A stretch of DNA of 32,094 nucleotides. Source: Candidatus Moduliflexus flocculans. GTDB lineage: Bacteria; Moduliflexota; Moduliflexia; Moduliflexales; Moduliflexaceae. Position 1 is the stretch's first letter; each line of letters starts with the position of its first letter. Below, one piece after another: positions 1-8,687 of the stretch. The position numbers and the translations under genes were made by a program. A model generated the notes under the pieces. It worked only from the letters and a program-made list of their open reading frames with translations. It searched no databases and was not told the origin of the DNA. The stretch is from NCBI GenBank assembly GCA_000739515.1, contig DF820455.1, positions 694,202-726,295 on the forward strand. Direction: 5' to 3'.

Positions 1-1839
1 ACCCTCGGGTATCTCATGCTCAATCGGGTAGGCTTCAACGTGGGTGATCGTGATCTCGCGCTTTTTGAGTGCGCCGTCCTCGATCATCTCGTTCATATTA
101 ACTGTACCATCGATCTCGGTTAGAACAGCTTTGCCCTTGGGCACTCTGGCCTCGAACAGCTCTTCTACACGCGGCAGACCGGTCGTGATGTCGGTTCCCA
201 CCACACCACCGGTGTGGAAGGTTCTCAGCGTAAGCTGCGTGCCCGGTTCACCGATGCTTTGTGCAGCAATTATACCGACAGCCGTGCCAATCTTGATCAA
301 TTCTGTAGAGGAGAGATCTCGACCGTAGCATTTACGGCAAATACCGCGCTTGGAGTTGCAGATCAAAGGTGACCTGACATTGACTGTCTTTACTTTGGCT
401 GCAATGATCTGCTTGATTTTCTCCTCATCAATCATCTCGTTCCTGTCAACAATGATCTCGCCCGTCTCGGGGTTGACCACTTCCCTGGCTGCAATACGGC
501 CCTTGATACGCTCTTCAAACGGCGGTAACAGGCCTTTTTCTTTTTCATTGATTACAGAGGTGAACTCCAGACCTTCACCGTTATAGCCGCAGTCTTCTTC
601 AAGAATGATCAGGTCCTGTGCAACATCGATCAGACGGCGCGTCAGGTAACCGGCTTCAGATGTCCTCAAAGCGGTATCAGCCAGACCCTTGCGGGCGCCA
701 TGGGTTGACATGAAGTATTCCATCACGGAGAGGCCTTCACGGAAGCTTGCTTTGATAGGGAACGGAATGATGCGTCCCGAAGGATCGGTCATCAGTCCAC
801 GCATGCCTGCCATCTGCCTGATCTGTGAGATGTTACCTTTTGCTCCCGAGTGCGCCATCATGTAAACGCCGCCGTAGCGGTTAAGCGAACCCTGGATCTC
901 TTTTTCTATGGTATTGGTGATCTTGGTCCAGACATCGATGGCCTGGCTCTCATATTCTTCTTCGGTGATAAGACCGCGGTTGTACTGGCTGTGCAGAATG
1001 GCAACGTCTTCATCACCTTTGGCGATCAGCTTCTGCTTGATATGTGGTACTTCAATATCGCGTGCGGCAATGGTCGTGCCCGACTTGGTGGAGTATTCAA
1101 AACCAATGCGTTTGAGCTCATCCAGCATACGCACAGTCTTTTCACGCCCGCACCAGCGGAAACATTCAGAGACAAGTCTGCGCAGATCGCCCTTACTGGC
1201 TGCGAAGTTATAGAAACCATTGTAAGGTTCATGCTCGCGCAACTGTTTGGGCAGGATCATATTGAACATGATACGGCCGACTGTGGTTCTGATAATGCTG
1301 CTCTGCGGGCCGGCCATACGAATATCTTCATACTCTTTGGCCAGATCAGACTCGCTGACTTTTTTATCTTCGGCAGTCTGTTCTCCGGAAACATCTTCTT
1401 TGACCTGCTGGCTGCCCTTGAGCCTGACCGAGATTTCCTCATGCAGGTCAGGATAGATCGGATCTCCGGTTATCTTATACATCTCATAGGCCAGAATTGC
1501 CTCAGCGGGATCACCGTACATTTTGAGCTTGCCATCGGTCACCGGCCTGATATGAGTAAGGTAGTAGCATCCCAGAACCATGTCGAGGGTGGGGGTCATG
1601 ACTGGTTCGCCCGAGCTCGGCAGCAACATGTTGTATATGCTAAGCATGTGCTCACGAGCCTCCCTTACAGCAGAGCGCGATAGCGGTACATGTACCGCCA
1701 TCTGATCGCCATCGAAGTCGGCATTGAAGGCCGAGCAGACCAGAGGGTGTAACTGGATAGCGCTGCCTTCAATCAAAGTAGGTTCAAAAGCCTGAATGCT
1801 CAGTCTGTGCAGCGTGGGCGCACGGTTGAGCATGACCGG
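1..1839 (-). CDS. rpoC: RNA polymerase beta' subunit, interior fragment (both ends missing)
   Basis: Reading the minus strand from 1839 down to 1 gives about 613 codons without a stop, all RpoC. The fragment opens at [12 protein letters not shown]. It then carries the catalytic Mg2+ loop NADFDGDQ (bases 1702-1725), whose three Asp hold the active-site metal. Next come the bridge-helix/trigger-loop region ([21 protein letters not shown], near 720-780) and the Cys set of the second zinc site (codons 589-591, 358-360, 337-339 and 328-330, the last three spaced C-x6-C-x2-C). It runs off the left edge. The N-terminal third (clamp, first zinc site) is absent: at about 1831-1840 the reading passes into a PilB-type gene in another frame. 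Compared with the rest of the window it uses GCG for Ala less and has some AGG for Arg, so it may come from another genome. Identity is certain; linkage to the rest is doubtful. Confidence 0.96.
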
Positions 1840-3109
1840 CCTTCATCGTGAGATGTCCATCTTGTGCCTGTCTCCGTTCCGTAATATCCATGTCAGCCAG
1901 CACTTTGATCCGAGAAATCACCATCAGATGCGCCTGTTTCGGGATTTTCATCACATCATGCAGCAGGCCATCAATCCGGTAACGTATCCGTAGGTCTTCA
2001 TTAGGCTGCGGCTCAAAATGAATATCGGTAGCGTTCGCATGAATCGCGCCTTCGATCAGCGAGGTGACGAGTTTGACAATTGACACATCATCATTCTCGG
2101 ACAGGGCGACAAGCGAAGAAATCTGCGATGATGGTGTGACATCTGAGGCGGGGCGGATTATCTGCGATTGCGAAAGCAAATCTCGCACCGATGGCTCAGG
2201 GAACAGCCGCGCAAGCTGTTCTTGCAGCGACTTTTCAGTGGTGACAACTGGCACGACTTCGCAGCCAAGAATCATGCCAATATTGTCCCGCGCCGCAATA
2301 TTGAGGGGATCAATCATCGCCACCCAGATGCGAGGCGGACTGTCGTCTTGCGCATCTTCTTGTTTGAACGGGAGCAGGCTATGCTCGCGGAGATAACTTT
2401 CCGGCAACAATTTGGCAGCGGTTTCATCAATCTCAATGGCGCTGACATCCACAAATGGCAATTTCAGATGGTCTCCCAACGCTTTCGCCAATCCTGAAGC
2501 AGAAATCACGCCGTCATCAATCAACATTTTGGCAAGTGGCTTCGAGGACGTCAGCCGCGCTTCCTGCGCGCGTCGAAGTTGCTCTTTCGTGATTTGCCTG
2601 GTATTCACCAGGATTTCTCCCACTAACTCGTCGAGGTTGCCGTATTGAGCGCGATACATTTGCTCTTTCAGCACGGCATTCATCTGATTCGGCGTCAGAA
2701 AACGGAAATTAATCAGCGTTCGCCAGAGCGGGAGGCCAGTTTTCGCCTGTTCCTGGCGGGCGAGTTCTAATTGGAACTTTTTGATGTAGTTCTCCTGCAC
2801 AAGCAATCGCCCTAATTCTGATTCGTCAATGAGCTGCCGCAATTCTTCTTCAGTGGTCAACCCTGTATCTAACAGGAGTTCTTTTAAGGCTTTGTCTGCG
2901 TCGCTGCTGCTGAAAGGAGAGGGAATCTCGTAGGTCATCAGATCGACAAGGCTTTGTTTGGAGATATACCGTTTTTTGGTCAGTATCTCGACGAGGCTTG
3001 AACCGCTGGCGTGTTGTTCCTGAAAGGCTTTCGCGAGCTGCGCCGGAGAAATTAAGCCAGCATCTCGAAGAATTTCACCCAAATTCAGTTCTTTCGCATT
3101 TTTTGTCAT
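1784..3109 (-). pseudogene. GspE/PilB-family assembly ATPase, truncated and joined to rpoC
   Basis: The family is the cytoplasmic hexameric ATPase that powers type IV pilus extension or type II secretion. Three MshEN-like N-terminal modules are visible: residues about 8-60, 80-155 and 158-300, the last being the full c-di-GMP-binding-type fold. The start of the ATPase core follows at about 342-423, with SIVKLVTSLIEGAIHANATD leading to IHFEP, then RIDGLLHDV and DMDITERR. Walker A, Asp box, Walker B and His box are all missing. After about residue 423 the reading ([11 protein letters not shown]...) is RpoC sequence in the wrong frame until a chance stop at 1784. Start is ATG at 3109. The gene is divergent from cheD. 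A possible promoter lies upstream (TTGACA at 3194-3189). Whether the true gene is pilB, gspE or a solo MshEN ATPase cannot be told without its C-terminus. Confidence 0.88.
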
Positions 3110-3165
3110 CGCCGTGTCTTGCTTCCGAAAGAAATTTTTACTGACGCGGTTTAACAGGCGATGAA

Positions 3166-3194
3166 ACCGTAAAGATCAACAGCGTGTATGTCAA
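3166..3194 (-). promoter_or_regulatory. Possible promoter of the PilB-type gene
   Basis: Minus-strand TTGACA (3194-3189) is followed after 17 bases by TACGGT, a weak -10. It sits about 60 bases upstream of the ATG at 3109. The -35 is a perfect match, the -10 poor. Confidence 0.3.
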
Positions 3195-3255
3195 GAGAAA
3201 AATTCAGCCGGTACGTCATGAACAGAAAAGATTCGACTGGCATGAAAAATGGCGC

Positions 3256-3283
3256 TTGACTTTCTGCGGGATTGTAATAAATA
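3256..3283 (+). promoter_or_regulatory. Possible cheD promoter
   Basis: TTGACT (3256-3261) with TAAATA 16 bases later, about 44 bases before the cheD ATG. The match is moderate; the region is A/T-rich and other -10 choices exist. Confidence 0.35.
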
Positions 3284-3326
3284 GAACGGTCGTAAAGAAA
3301 TATCAATCACAATCTCGCAGGCAATT

Positions 3327-3860
3327 ATGACGAACCGTGCCAAAGAATATCAGTATGTCTGTTTATATCCGGGGGAAATATATATTGCCGAGACGCCAGC
3401 AATCATCTGGACAGTGTTAGGGTCGTGTTTAGCAATCGTGTTTCATCATCATGCGTCGGGCTGCGGGGCGATCTGCCATGCCCAATTATCTGAACTTGGG
3501 CTCGGAACGTCTCAATGCAGCGAAGCCTGCCCAAATCCCTGCTTCGCTACAGTTTCCGGCGAGAACCCATTTAAATTTGTCTCCTGTTCCATTCGATACG
3601 TTGTCGAATATTTCGCGAAAAAAGGCATTTATCCGTCTGACCTTGACGTGAAATTGTTTGGCGGGGCGAATATCCTGGTGGCATCTCCTCTAAAAACAGT
3701 GGGAGAGATGAATATCGAGGTCGCCGAGCGGTTGTTGGATGACTATCAATTGCGCGTTGTCAGCAAGCACATTGGCGGCAATAACGGACGCACGCTGTAT
3801 TTTTATTCTGATACCGGCGAGGTCTTTTTAAAACGGCATTCGACAAAAAGTGTGCGTTAA
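3327..3860 (+). CDS. cheD: Chemoreceptor glutamine deamidase CheD
   Basis: CheD deamidates Gln residues of chemoreceptors and, in many species, binds the phosphatase CheC. The 177-residue protein has the family signature LGSC (catalytic Cys34) and His51 in GAICHAQLS. The 17-residue Cys-to-His spacing equals that of Thermotoga CheD (Cys27/His44). A Thr lies just before the Cys motif (Thr29). Further on are KLFGGANI (about 109-116) and the C-terminal [18 protein letters not shown] block. The loop at about 55-80 has extra Cys residues (C64, C68, C72), unusual for the family. Only a weak ribosome site (CAGG) precedes the ATG. No cheC, cheB or cheR is adjacent; the only other chemotaxis gene in the window is the receptor at 30034-31692. 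Confidence 0.9.
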   Translation: MTNRAKEYQYVCLYPGEIYIAETPAIIWTVLGSCLAIVFHHHASGCGAICHAQLSELGLGTSQCSEACPNPCFATVSGENPFKFVSCSIRYVVEYFAKKGIYPSDLDVKLFGGANILVASPLKTVGEMNIEVAERLLDDYQLRVVSKHIGGNNGRTLYFYSDTGEVFLKRHSTKSVR

Positions 3861-4033
3861 CGGAATCTATTCGGGATGTTATCGCATTTCCGAAGACGCA
3901 GAAGGCGATGCGTTTGCTCTCTGGAGCGCCATCAAGCGTGAGTATTGGGCAATTGCAAGAATTGCGGATTCGCGCGTTTCAATCTGCGAAAGAATAGCTG
4001 TCAAAAATGTCTCTAAATTTTTTGTTTTTTCTA

Positions 4034-4062
4034 TTGACAAGCAAGACAGGTGTTTATAGTAT
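4034..4062 (+). promoter_or_regulatory. Sigma70-type promoter of the LysM lipoprotein gene
   Basis: Perfect -35 TTGACA (4034-4039), 17-base spacer, -10 TAGTAT (4057-4062). It gives a leader of about 100 bases before the ATG at 4170. A perfect palindrome covers the -10 (separate entry). The stretch 3861-4169 otherwise holds no convincing gene. Confidence 0.62.
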
Positions 4063-4068
4063 AAACAC
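4050..4068. promoter_or_regulatory. 19-base perfect palindrome over the -10, operator candidate
   Basis: GTGTTTATAGTATAAACAC is fully self-complementary around a central G (4059). It overlaps the -10 hexamer and the expected start of transcription, the place where a dimeric repressor would block polymerase. The regulator is unknown; GntR- and TetR-type proteins bind sites of this size. Confidence 0.5.
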
Positions 4069-4169
4069 AGTGAATTGAAGTGTTTTTTGTTTGAGGGTAA
4101 TTTCCTTACAAAATGCGTATAGTCACCTGTTGTTAACGAGAAAGAATTTGATTGCGGAGGTGTAAAAAC

Positions 4170-5027
4170 ATGAAAAAATTACGAGGGAAGATGGTGGGGA
4201 TGGTGATGTTAGCGGCGCTGATGATGGTTTTTAGTGGATGCGCAAAGCCGCCGACGACAGAGATGAGCGATGCGAAACTTGCGTTTCAGGAAGCAACAGA
4301 TGCGGGGGCGCAAACGTACGCGGCTGATCAGTACATGAGTGCTGAACAGGCTCTGAATGATGCCACCAAATTGATGGAACAGAAGAAATATCATCAGGCG
4401 CGTGAAAAAGCCTTAGAAGCGTTGAAACTTTCCAGAGAAGCTCAAGCAGCGACGGCCACGAATAAAAATGCGGCGAATAGCGGCGCTGTCGAAATTTATA
4501 ACATGGCATTAAGCGCCCTGAATGCGGCAAATCAGGCGGGGGCTTATACCTATGCATCCGCGCAGATGGAAGATGCGCAGAAGACATTAGAAGAAGCCAA
4601 GAAAGCGTATGAAGCCGGCGATTATATCAATGCGAAACAATTGGCCGAATCGGCGTTAGCAAAAGCCAGAGAAGCCGAACAGATCGCGAAAGATATGGGC
4701 GGCGATCAGCGCGCAAATCAGGCCCGTCAGATTGCTGGCGAAATCGCCGATCCAGGCGCAACGCCAAGACCGTATCCGACCAATCACATTGTCATCAAAG
4801 GTGAAACGCTGTGGTGGATTGCGGAATACAAACAGATTTATGATGATCCGTTCCAATGGCCGGTGATTTATAAAGCGAATCGCTCGCAAATCAAAGACCC
4901 TGATTTGATTTTCCCGGATCAGAATTTCGTGATTCCTCGCGAACCTGAGTTGACTGATGACATGAAGAAAGAAGCCATCAAGTTTGCAAAAACCCGAGGA
5001 GCATGGAGCTTACACGACGGCAAATAA
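4170..5027 (+). CDS. Lipoprotein with helical repeats and a C-terminal LysM domain
   Basis: Start ATG 4170 is set by the ribosome site GGAGG (4157-4161); an upstream in-frame TTG has none. The 285-residue product has a lipoprotein signal peptide (MKKLRGKMVGMVMLAALMMVFSG with the lipobox Cys following). Next come two similar Ala/Glu-rich helical segments (about 30-95 and 100-165), each with a pattern like Y-A-x-x-Q-Y/M-x-x-A-x-x-x-L-x-x-A. These resemble the DUF4398-type repeats of outer-membrane lipoproteins. A LysM-like domain follows (about 205-255: HIVIKGETLWWIA ... DPDLIFPDQNFVIP), expected to bind peptidoglycan. It probably links outer membrane to cell wall. It forms its own unit, with a promoter before it and a strong terminator after it. 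Confidence 0.85.
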   Translation: MKKLRGKMVGMVMLAALMMVFSGCAKPPTTEMSDAKLAFQEATDAGAQTYAADQYMSAEQALNDATKLMEQKKYHQAREKALEALKLSREAQAATATNKNAANSGAVEIYNMALSALNAANQAGAYTYASAQMEDAQKTLEEAKKAYEAGDYINAKQLAESALAKAREAEQIAKDMGGDQRANQARQIAGEIADPGATPRPYPTNHIVIKGETLWWIAEYKQIYDDPFQWPVIYKANRSQIKDPDLIFPDQNFVIPREPELTDDMKKEAIKFAKTRGAWSLHDGK

Positions 5028-5064
5028 TGAAGTCGTGATTATAACACATTAGCTTTCACATTCA

Positions 5065-5115
5065 CAGGGACTACGAAGAACAGAAAAGTTGTTCTTTGAG
5101 TCCCTGTTCTTTTTT
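5065..5115 (+). terminator. Rho-independent terminator after the LysM lipoprotein
   Basis: CAGGGACT (5065-5072) pairs with AGTCCCTG (5099-5106). An inner GAAGAAC/GTTCTT pairing extends the stem, and a T-rich run ends it (5107-5115). Confidence 0.85.
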
Positions 5116-5169
5116 ACGGGGTGTTTTGCCACGCCTGCATTTCCGTAATTCTTGAGAATCAGAACGCGC

Positions 5170-6171
5170 ATGAATGCAAATTATAAAAAGATTATCACTG
5201 TTCCTTCTGGAAAATTTTTGCAAAATTTTGTCGGCGATTTTGACGAAAATCTGAAGCTTTTAGAACAAACGTTCCAAATTACGCTCTCAAATCGCGGGAA
5301 TGAACTGACATTAGCTGGAGATGAGGAGAATGTCGTCTTAGTCGAACGCATCGTGCAAGAATTGGCAACGCTTTCCGCTCGCGGATACCTTATCGGGCGA
5401 CACGATGTGCAGGCGGCAATTCGGATTATTTCGCAAGACACCAGCGCTCGCTTATTGGATGTATATTTACATTCAATAGATGTCTCGTCACGCAAACCTG
5501 GCGTCAGTCCGAAAAGCCTGGTACAGAAACAGTATATTGAAGCGATCAAGGAATATGATTTGGTGTTTGGCATCGGCCCTGCCGGGACCGGAAAAACATA
5601 TTTAGCAATGGCAATGGCCATTGCTGCGCTTCAACAAAAAGAATGCAGCCGAATTATTTTAACGCGCCCAGCCGTTGAGGCTGGCGAAAAATTGGGCTTC
5701 CTTCCCGGCGATATGTATGAAAAGGTGAATCCGTATTTACGACCGCTGTATGACGCGCTGTATGATATGGTCGACATCGAACGCACACGCAAATTGATCG
5801 AGCGCGGCACCATCGAAATCGCCCCGATTGCCTTTATGCGCGGACGGACATTAAATGACTCATTCATCATTTTGGATGAAGCGCAGAACACAACGCCGGA
5901 ACAGATGAAAATGTTCTTGACACGGCTGGGCTACAACTCAAAGGCGGTAGTGACTGGCGATATTACCCAGATTGATCTGCCGACGGATAAAAAATCCGGC
6001 CTGAAGGATGCGCAGGAAACGCTGAAACATGTCTCGAAGTTGAAGTTTGTCTATTTTTCTAAAAACGATGTTGTTCGGCATCCGTTAGTGCAGGATATTA
6101 TCGAAGCTTACGAACATGCCGACGAAAAACGACGAAAATCAAAAACGCATGAATATTCTGCTGGCGAATAA
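5170..6171 (+). CDS. phoH: PhoH family ATPase
   Basis: PhoH-like (YbeZ) P-loop ATPases work with YbeY in RNA metabolism and ribosome maturation. The 333-residue protein starts at ATG 5170 (MNANYKK; an in-frame TTG at 5152 is less likely). It has a KH-like N-terminal region with a GNELTLAGDEENV stretch. Walker A is GPAGTGKT (5575-5598), followed by ILTRPAVEAGEKLGFLPGD, which is highly typical of PhoH. Walker B is FIILDEAQN, then GRTLND and VVTGDITQIDLP. Length and motif order are normal. The gene overlaps the start of ybeY, giving phoH-ybeY-corC, the same order as ybeZYX in E. coli. Confidence 0.95.
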   Translation: MNANYKKIITVPSGKFLQNFVGDFDENLKLLEQTFQITLSNRGNELTLAGDEENVVLVERIVQELATLSARGYLIGRHDVQAAIRIISQDTSARLLDVYLHSIDVSSRKPGVSPKSLVQKQYIEAIKEYDLVFGIGPAGTGKTYLAMAMAIAALQQKECSRIILTRPAVEAGEKLGFLPGDMYEKVNPYLRPLYDALYDMVDIERTRKLIERGTIEIAPIAFMRGRTLNDSFIILDEAQNTTPEQMKMFLTRLGYNSKAVVTGDITQIDLPTDKKSGLKDAQETLKHVSKLKFVYFSKNDVVRHPLVQDIIEAYEHADEKRRKSKTHEYSAGE

Positions 6172-6616
6172 CCAACAATCATATAACATAGATTTATCCC
6201 AATTGCGTCGGGCGGCGCAGTGGCTGTTGACGGCGATGCAGTGCGAAGAGCGGTGCGAAGTGAGCATCACTCTGGTTTGCGATGATGCAATGCACGTACT
6301 AAATCGGCAGTATCGAGGGATTGATCGCCCAACAGATGTGCTTTCTTTTGCGTTTCAGGAAGCCCGGGAATTCTCTCCTTCTCTGGTAGAAATGGCAGAA
6401 CAACCTCTCGCCTTAGGCGATATCATTATCTCGACTGATACCGCGCAACGGCAGGCGGATGAGCGTGGACATTCTCTCGAACGGGAAATCTGGATATTAT
6501 TGATTCATGGCATGCTTCATCTGTTGGGATATGACCATGAAAGCGACGAAGACGCCGAAGAGATGGAAGCGCTTGAACGACAATTGCTCGACAATATCCT
6601 CCAGGCGTTCGCCTGA
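6149..6616 (+). CDS. ybeY: Endoribonuclease / rRNA maturation factor YbeY
   Basis: YbeY is a zinc endoribonuclease needed for 16S rRNA 3' end maturation and ribosome quality control. The zinc motif H-x3-H-x5-H is present (HGMLHLLGYDH, near 6507-6539). Upstream are NRQYRGIDRPTDVLSF and LGDIIIS, both family hallmarks. I prefer ATG 6149 (MNILLANNQ), giving 155 residues, the normal length. A further ATG at 6116 would add 11 residues. Either start lies inside the 3' end of phoH, so the two are translationally coupled. Confidence 0.94.
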   Translation: MNILLANNQQSYNIDLSQLRRAAQWLLTAMQCEERCEVSITLVCDDAMHVLNRQYRGIDRPTDVLSFAFQEAREFSPSLVEMAEQPLALGDIIISTDTAQRQADERGHSLEREIWILLIHGMLHLLGYDHESDEDAEEMEALERQLLDNILQAFA

Positions 6617-6662
6617 GAAAATCTGCTCCGCGCATCGTATGCAGGAGAGAGAGGTTGATAAG

Positions 6663-7556
6663 ATGAACACTCATGCGCTGATAAATACTCTGGTTTTGTC
6701 CCTGTGTCTTGTTGTCTTCCTGATTCTGCTCTGGCATCACCGCCGTTACTCAACTCGAACGAGCAGTTTACACGTCGAGCCGCTGCATGATCCTTCTGTT
6801 ATCGCGACCAACTCACTGCGAGAAGATGAAGCCAAACTGATTCGGAATATCCGCGATTTCGAAGAAGGCATTGTGCGAGAGGTCATGGTGCCTCGCATTG
6901 ATATGGTCGCGATTGAAGAAACGGCGTCTTTGCAGGATTTTCGCCTGTTGGCTCTGGAAAAAGGCCATTCTCGCATTCCGGTCTATCGTAAAACGGTCGA
7001 TCATGTTATTGGCATCGCCTACATTAAAGACCTGCTTCGTTACTGGAATGATGGCGAAAATACGGTACGCGTTGCCGATCTGATGCGTCCCCCCTACTTT
7101 GTCCCCGAAACTAAGAATATTCCAGCATTATTGCACGAATTTCAGACACATAAGGTACATATCGCCATTGTGATTGACGAATATGGCGGAACCGCCGGAA
7201 TTGTTACGATTGAAGACTTGCTGGAAGTCATCTTCGGCGAAATCGCGGATGAGCATGAAAGCGAAAAGGCCGAGATGATCCGTCAGATTGAGGCCAATAC
7301 GTTCGAAGTGAATGCCAAAACGAGCATTGACAAGCTTGAAGAGTTTGTTGGTGATTTAGCCATCGAACAGCAAGAATTTGATACGGTTGGCGGCCTTCTG
7401 TTGGCAATCTTTGGCGATGTTCCGAAAGAAGGGGATGTGGTGATTCACCGTCATGTGAAATTTACGATTTTGCATGCGAATAAACAACGTATATTGCAAG
7501 TCAAAGTCGAACGCGAACCCGCGCCTGACTCTTCCCAATCTCTTCCGCTATCATAA
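6663..7556 (+). CDS. corC: CorC/HlyC-family CBS-domain protein
   Basis: This is the third gene of the phoH-ybeY-corC set. CorC/YbeX-type proteins are linked to Mg2+/Co2+ efflux and to ribosome maturation. ATG 6663 follows the ribosome site GAGAGAGAGG; a longer reading from 6507 lies inside ybeY and is rejected. The product (297 residues) has one N-terminal membrane helix (about 5-22, ending LILLWHHRR). A CBS pair follows (VREVMVPRIDMVAIEE ... GHSRIPVYRKTVDHVIGIAYIKDLL; then VHIAIVIDEYGGTAGIVTIEDLLEVIFGEI DEHE). The C-terminal CorC_HlyC domain has VGGLLLAIFGDVPKEGD. The four-helix DUF21 domain of larger relatives is absent. Confidence 0.93.
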   Translation: MNTHALINTLVLSLCLVVFLILLWHHRRYSTRTSSLHVEPLHDPSVIATNSLREDEAKLIRNIRDFEEGIVREVMVPRIDMVAIEETASLQDFRLLALEKGHSRIPVYRKTVDHVIGIAYIKDLLRYWNDGENTVRVADLMRPPYFVPETKNIPALLHEFQTHKVHIAIVIDEYGGTAGIVTIEDLLEVIFGEIADEHESEKAEMIRQIEANTFEVNAKTSIDKLEEFVGDLAIEQQEFDTVGGLLLAIFGDVPKEGDVVIHRHVKFTILHANKQRILQVKVEREPAPDSSQSLPLS

Positions 7557-7646
7557 AAAGCCTCTGTTACTTACAAGGGTGAGCGTCTCCGCGTGACGCC
7601 AAAACGTAACTATAAGAGAATTCTTGCGTTACCAATAATTTTTTTC

Positions 7647-7675
7647 TTGACGATCTTGAAAAAGTGCGTTATGTT
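7647..7675 (+). promoter_or_regulatory. Probable promoter of the 7.8-10.5 kb gene run
   Basis: TTGACG (7647-7652), 17-base spacer, TATGTT (7670-7675). It lies in the 262-base gap between corC and the gene at 7819, leaving a leader of about 135 bases. Nothing else was recognised in the gap. Confidence 0.5.
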
Positions 7676-7818
7676 TTTAGGTTATCTGCGCAAGAGTGGA
7701 GATATTCCCACGAATTAAGAGATAAAAACGACGGTTTGCGCATAGATTCTATTTTAGGAGTTTTTTTGTAACAACGCTTTTCTATCATATCTTTCAAGGA
7801 TTCAAGGAGGGCATGCTA

Positions 7819-8397
7819 ATGCCGTTCTCTGGTATTTCTCAGCAAAGTCTGGTCGGATCAGTGTTAAGTTTTCCGGTAAAACTGCTCAAATGGGGCTGGC
7901 ATACGGTTGTCGCCATTTTATTATTCCCAATTCATCTTCTTCAGGCAATATTTAATGTCACCCTGAAAATTTTGCACAAGTTATTGCCACATATCTTCAT
8001 GGAAAATGTGTCTCAGACCTCCCGTCTATTAGGTTCGCTATTTCTCATTCTCCTTGGCGGGGCGTTATTCTGCGTGGTTGTGTTAGGCATCATTCATATC
8101 ATTGCGGTGAGTGGAGCAACGATCTTCAGCGATGTGGATGCTGGACAAGCGGTTCTCATCGCCGGAAAAGCAACCTTAGTGACAGGCGGCGTTTTTATCA
8201 TACTGGCCGCAGGCGGCTTTCTGCTCTCTTCTCTGCTGTCAATCATCGGCATTACCGTCTATTCTTCGACGAAGACGGCATTAGAAATATTTGAAGAGTT
8301 GACCGGGTCTCGCCTTGTGCTGCTTGCGATGTTTATTACTGCTGTCGTCATTTTCGGCATTGTGTTTGGAATACTCTCAGGAAAACTTCCGTTGTAA
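7819..8397 (+). CDS. Unknown integral membrane protein
   Basis: I do not recognise the family. The ribosome site AAGGAGG (7804-7810) is 8 bases before ATG 7819, which fits better than the ATG at 7813 (2 bases). The 192-residue product has an amphipathic or hydrophobic N-terminal stretch (about 18-45) and three clear membrane segments: about 68-95 (LLGSLFLILLGGALFCVVVLGIIHI), 112-142 (the Ala/Gly-rich stretch ending LLSIIG) and 166-187 (LVLLAMFITAVVIFGIVFGIL). There are no catalytic motifs. It is the first gene of a five-gene same-strand run (7819-10532) of membrane or unknown proteins and may set up a membrane assembly with them; that is inference from position only. Confidence 0.75.
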   Translation: MPFSGISQQSLVGSVLSFPVKLLKWGWHTVVAILLFPIHLLQAIFNVTLKILHKLLPHIFMENVSQTSRLLGSLFLILLGGALFCVVVLGIIHIIAVSGATIFSDVDAGQAVLIAGKATLVTGGVFIILAAGGFLLSSLLSIIGITVYSSTKTALEIFEELTGSRLVLLAMFITAVVIFGIVFGILSGKLPL

Positions 8398-8409
8398 AAA
8401 ACAAGAGAG

Positions 8410-8487
8410 GTGAGTTTGGCTGATCAGCGAGCAGTGGAAACGCATTATTTATTTCCAATGGGACGGCTGATCGTCGTGCAATGGTAA
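8410..8487 (+). CDS. Possible 25-codon mini-ORF before the small membrane protein
   Basis: GTG 8410 (or TTG 8416, which has GAGAGG just upstream) opens a 25-codon reading: SLADQRAVETHYLFPMGR then LIVVQW and stop. Its TAA (8485-8487) overlaps the ATG (8481) of the next gene. It could couple translation of a gene that has no visible ribosome site of its own. There is no homology support, so it remains a guess. Confidence 0.25.
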   Translation: MSLADQRAVETHYLFPMGRLIVVQW

Positions 8488-8687
8488 AATCGAAAAATTT
8501 TTCAGGGCTGGCAAAGGCATTGTATATTCTTCCCATATTATTATGCGTCGGGGCAACCACAACCCTGATTATCATGCATGCGCCCAAAAAACCGTTCATT
8601 GCCGCATCTGATGAAATGAGCGATGAAGTCCGGCGCGGGGAAGAGATTTTGAACACTGTGCAAAATTCACCGGAGAATATCCCATGA
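8481..8687 (+). CDS. Small single-pass membrane protein, unknown
   Basis: A 68-residue product, not recognised. A short basic N-terminus (MVKSKNFSG) leads into one membrane helix (about 12-33, LAKALYILPILLCVGATTTL then IIM). An acidic tail follows (DEMSDEVRRGEEILNTVQ). No ribosome site is visible before ATG 8481, but a mini-ORF ends across this start. Its TGA overlaps the next gene's ATG as ATGA (8684-8687), which supports it being translated. Probably one part of a small membrane complex with its neighbours. Confidence 0.6.
   Translation: MVKSKNFSGLAKALYILPILLCVGATTTLIIMHAPKKPFIAASDEMSDEVRRGEEILNTVQNSPENIP

Noticed and set aside
850..1683. Plus-strand 277-residue ORF
   Set aside because: It is the complement of rpoC, whose minus-strand reading has clear polymerase motifs throughout.
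3850..4059. 69-residue plus-strand ORF after cheD
   Set aside because: Overlaps the cheD end, has no ribosome site, ends inside the next promoter and shows no recognisable protein features.
7557..7620. Terminator after corC (GCGTC-N7-GACGC)
   Set aside because: Only a 5-base stem and no T-run follows it.
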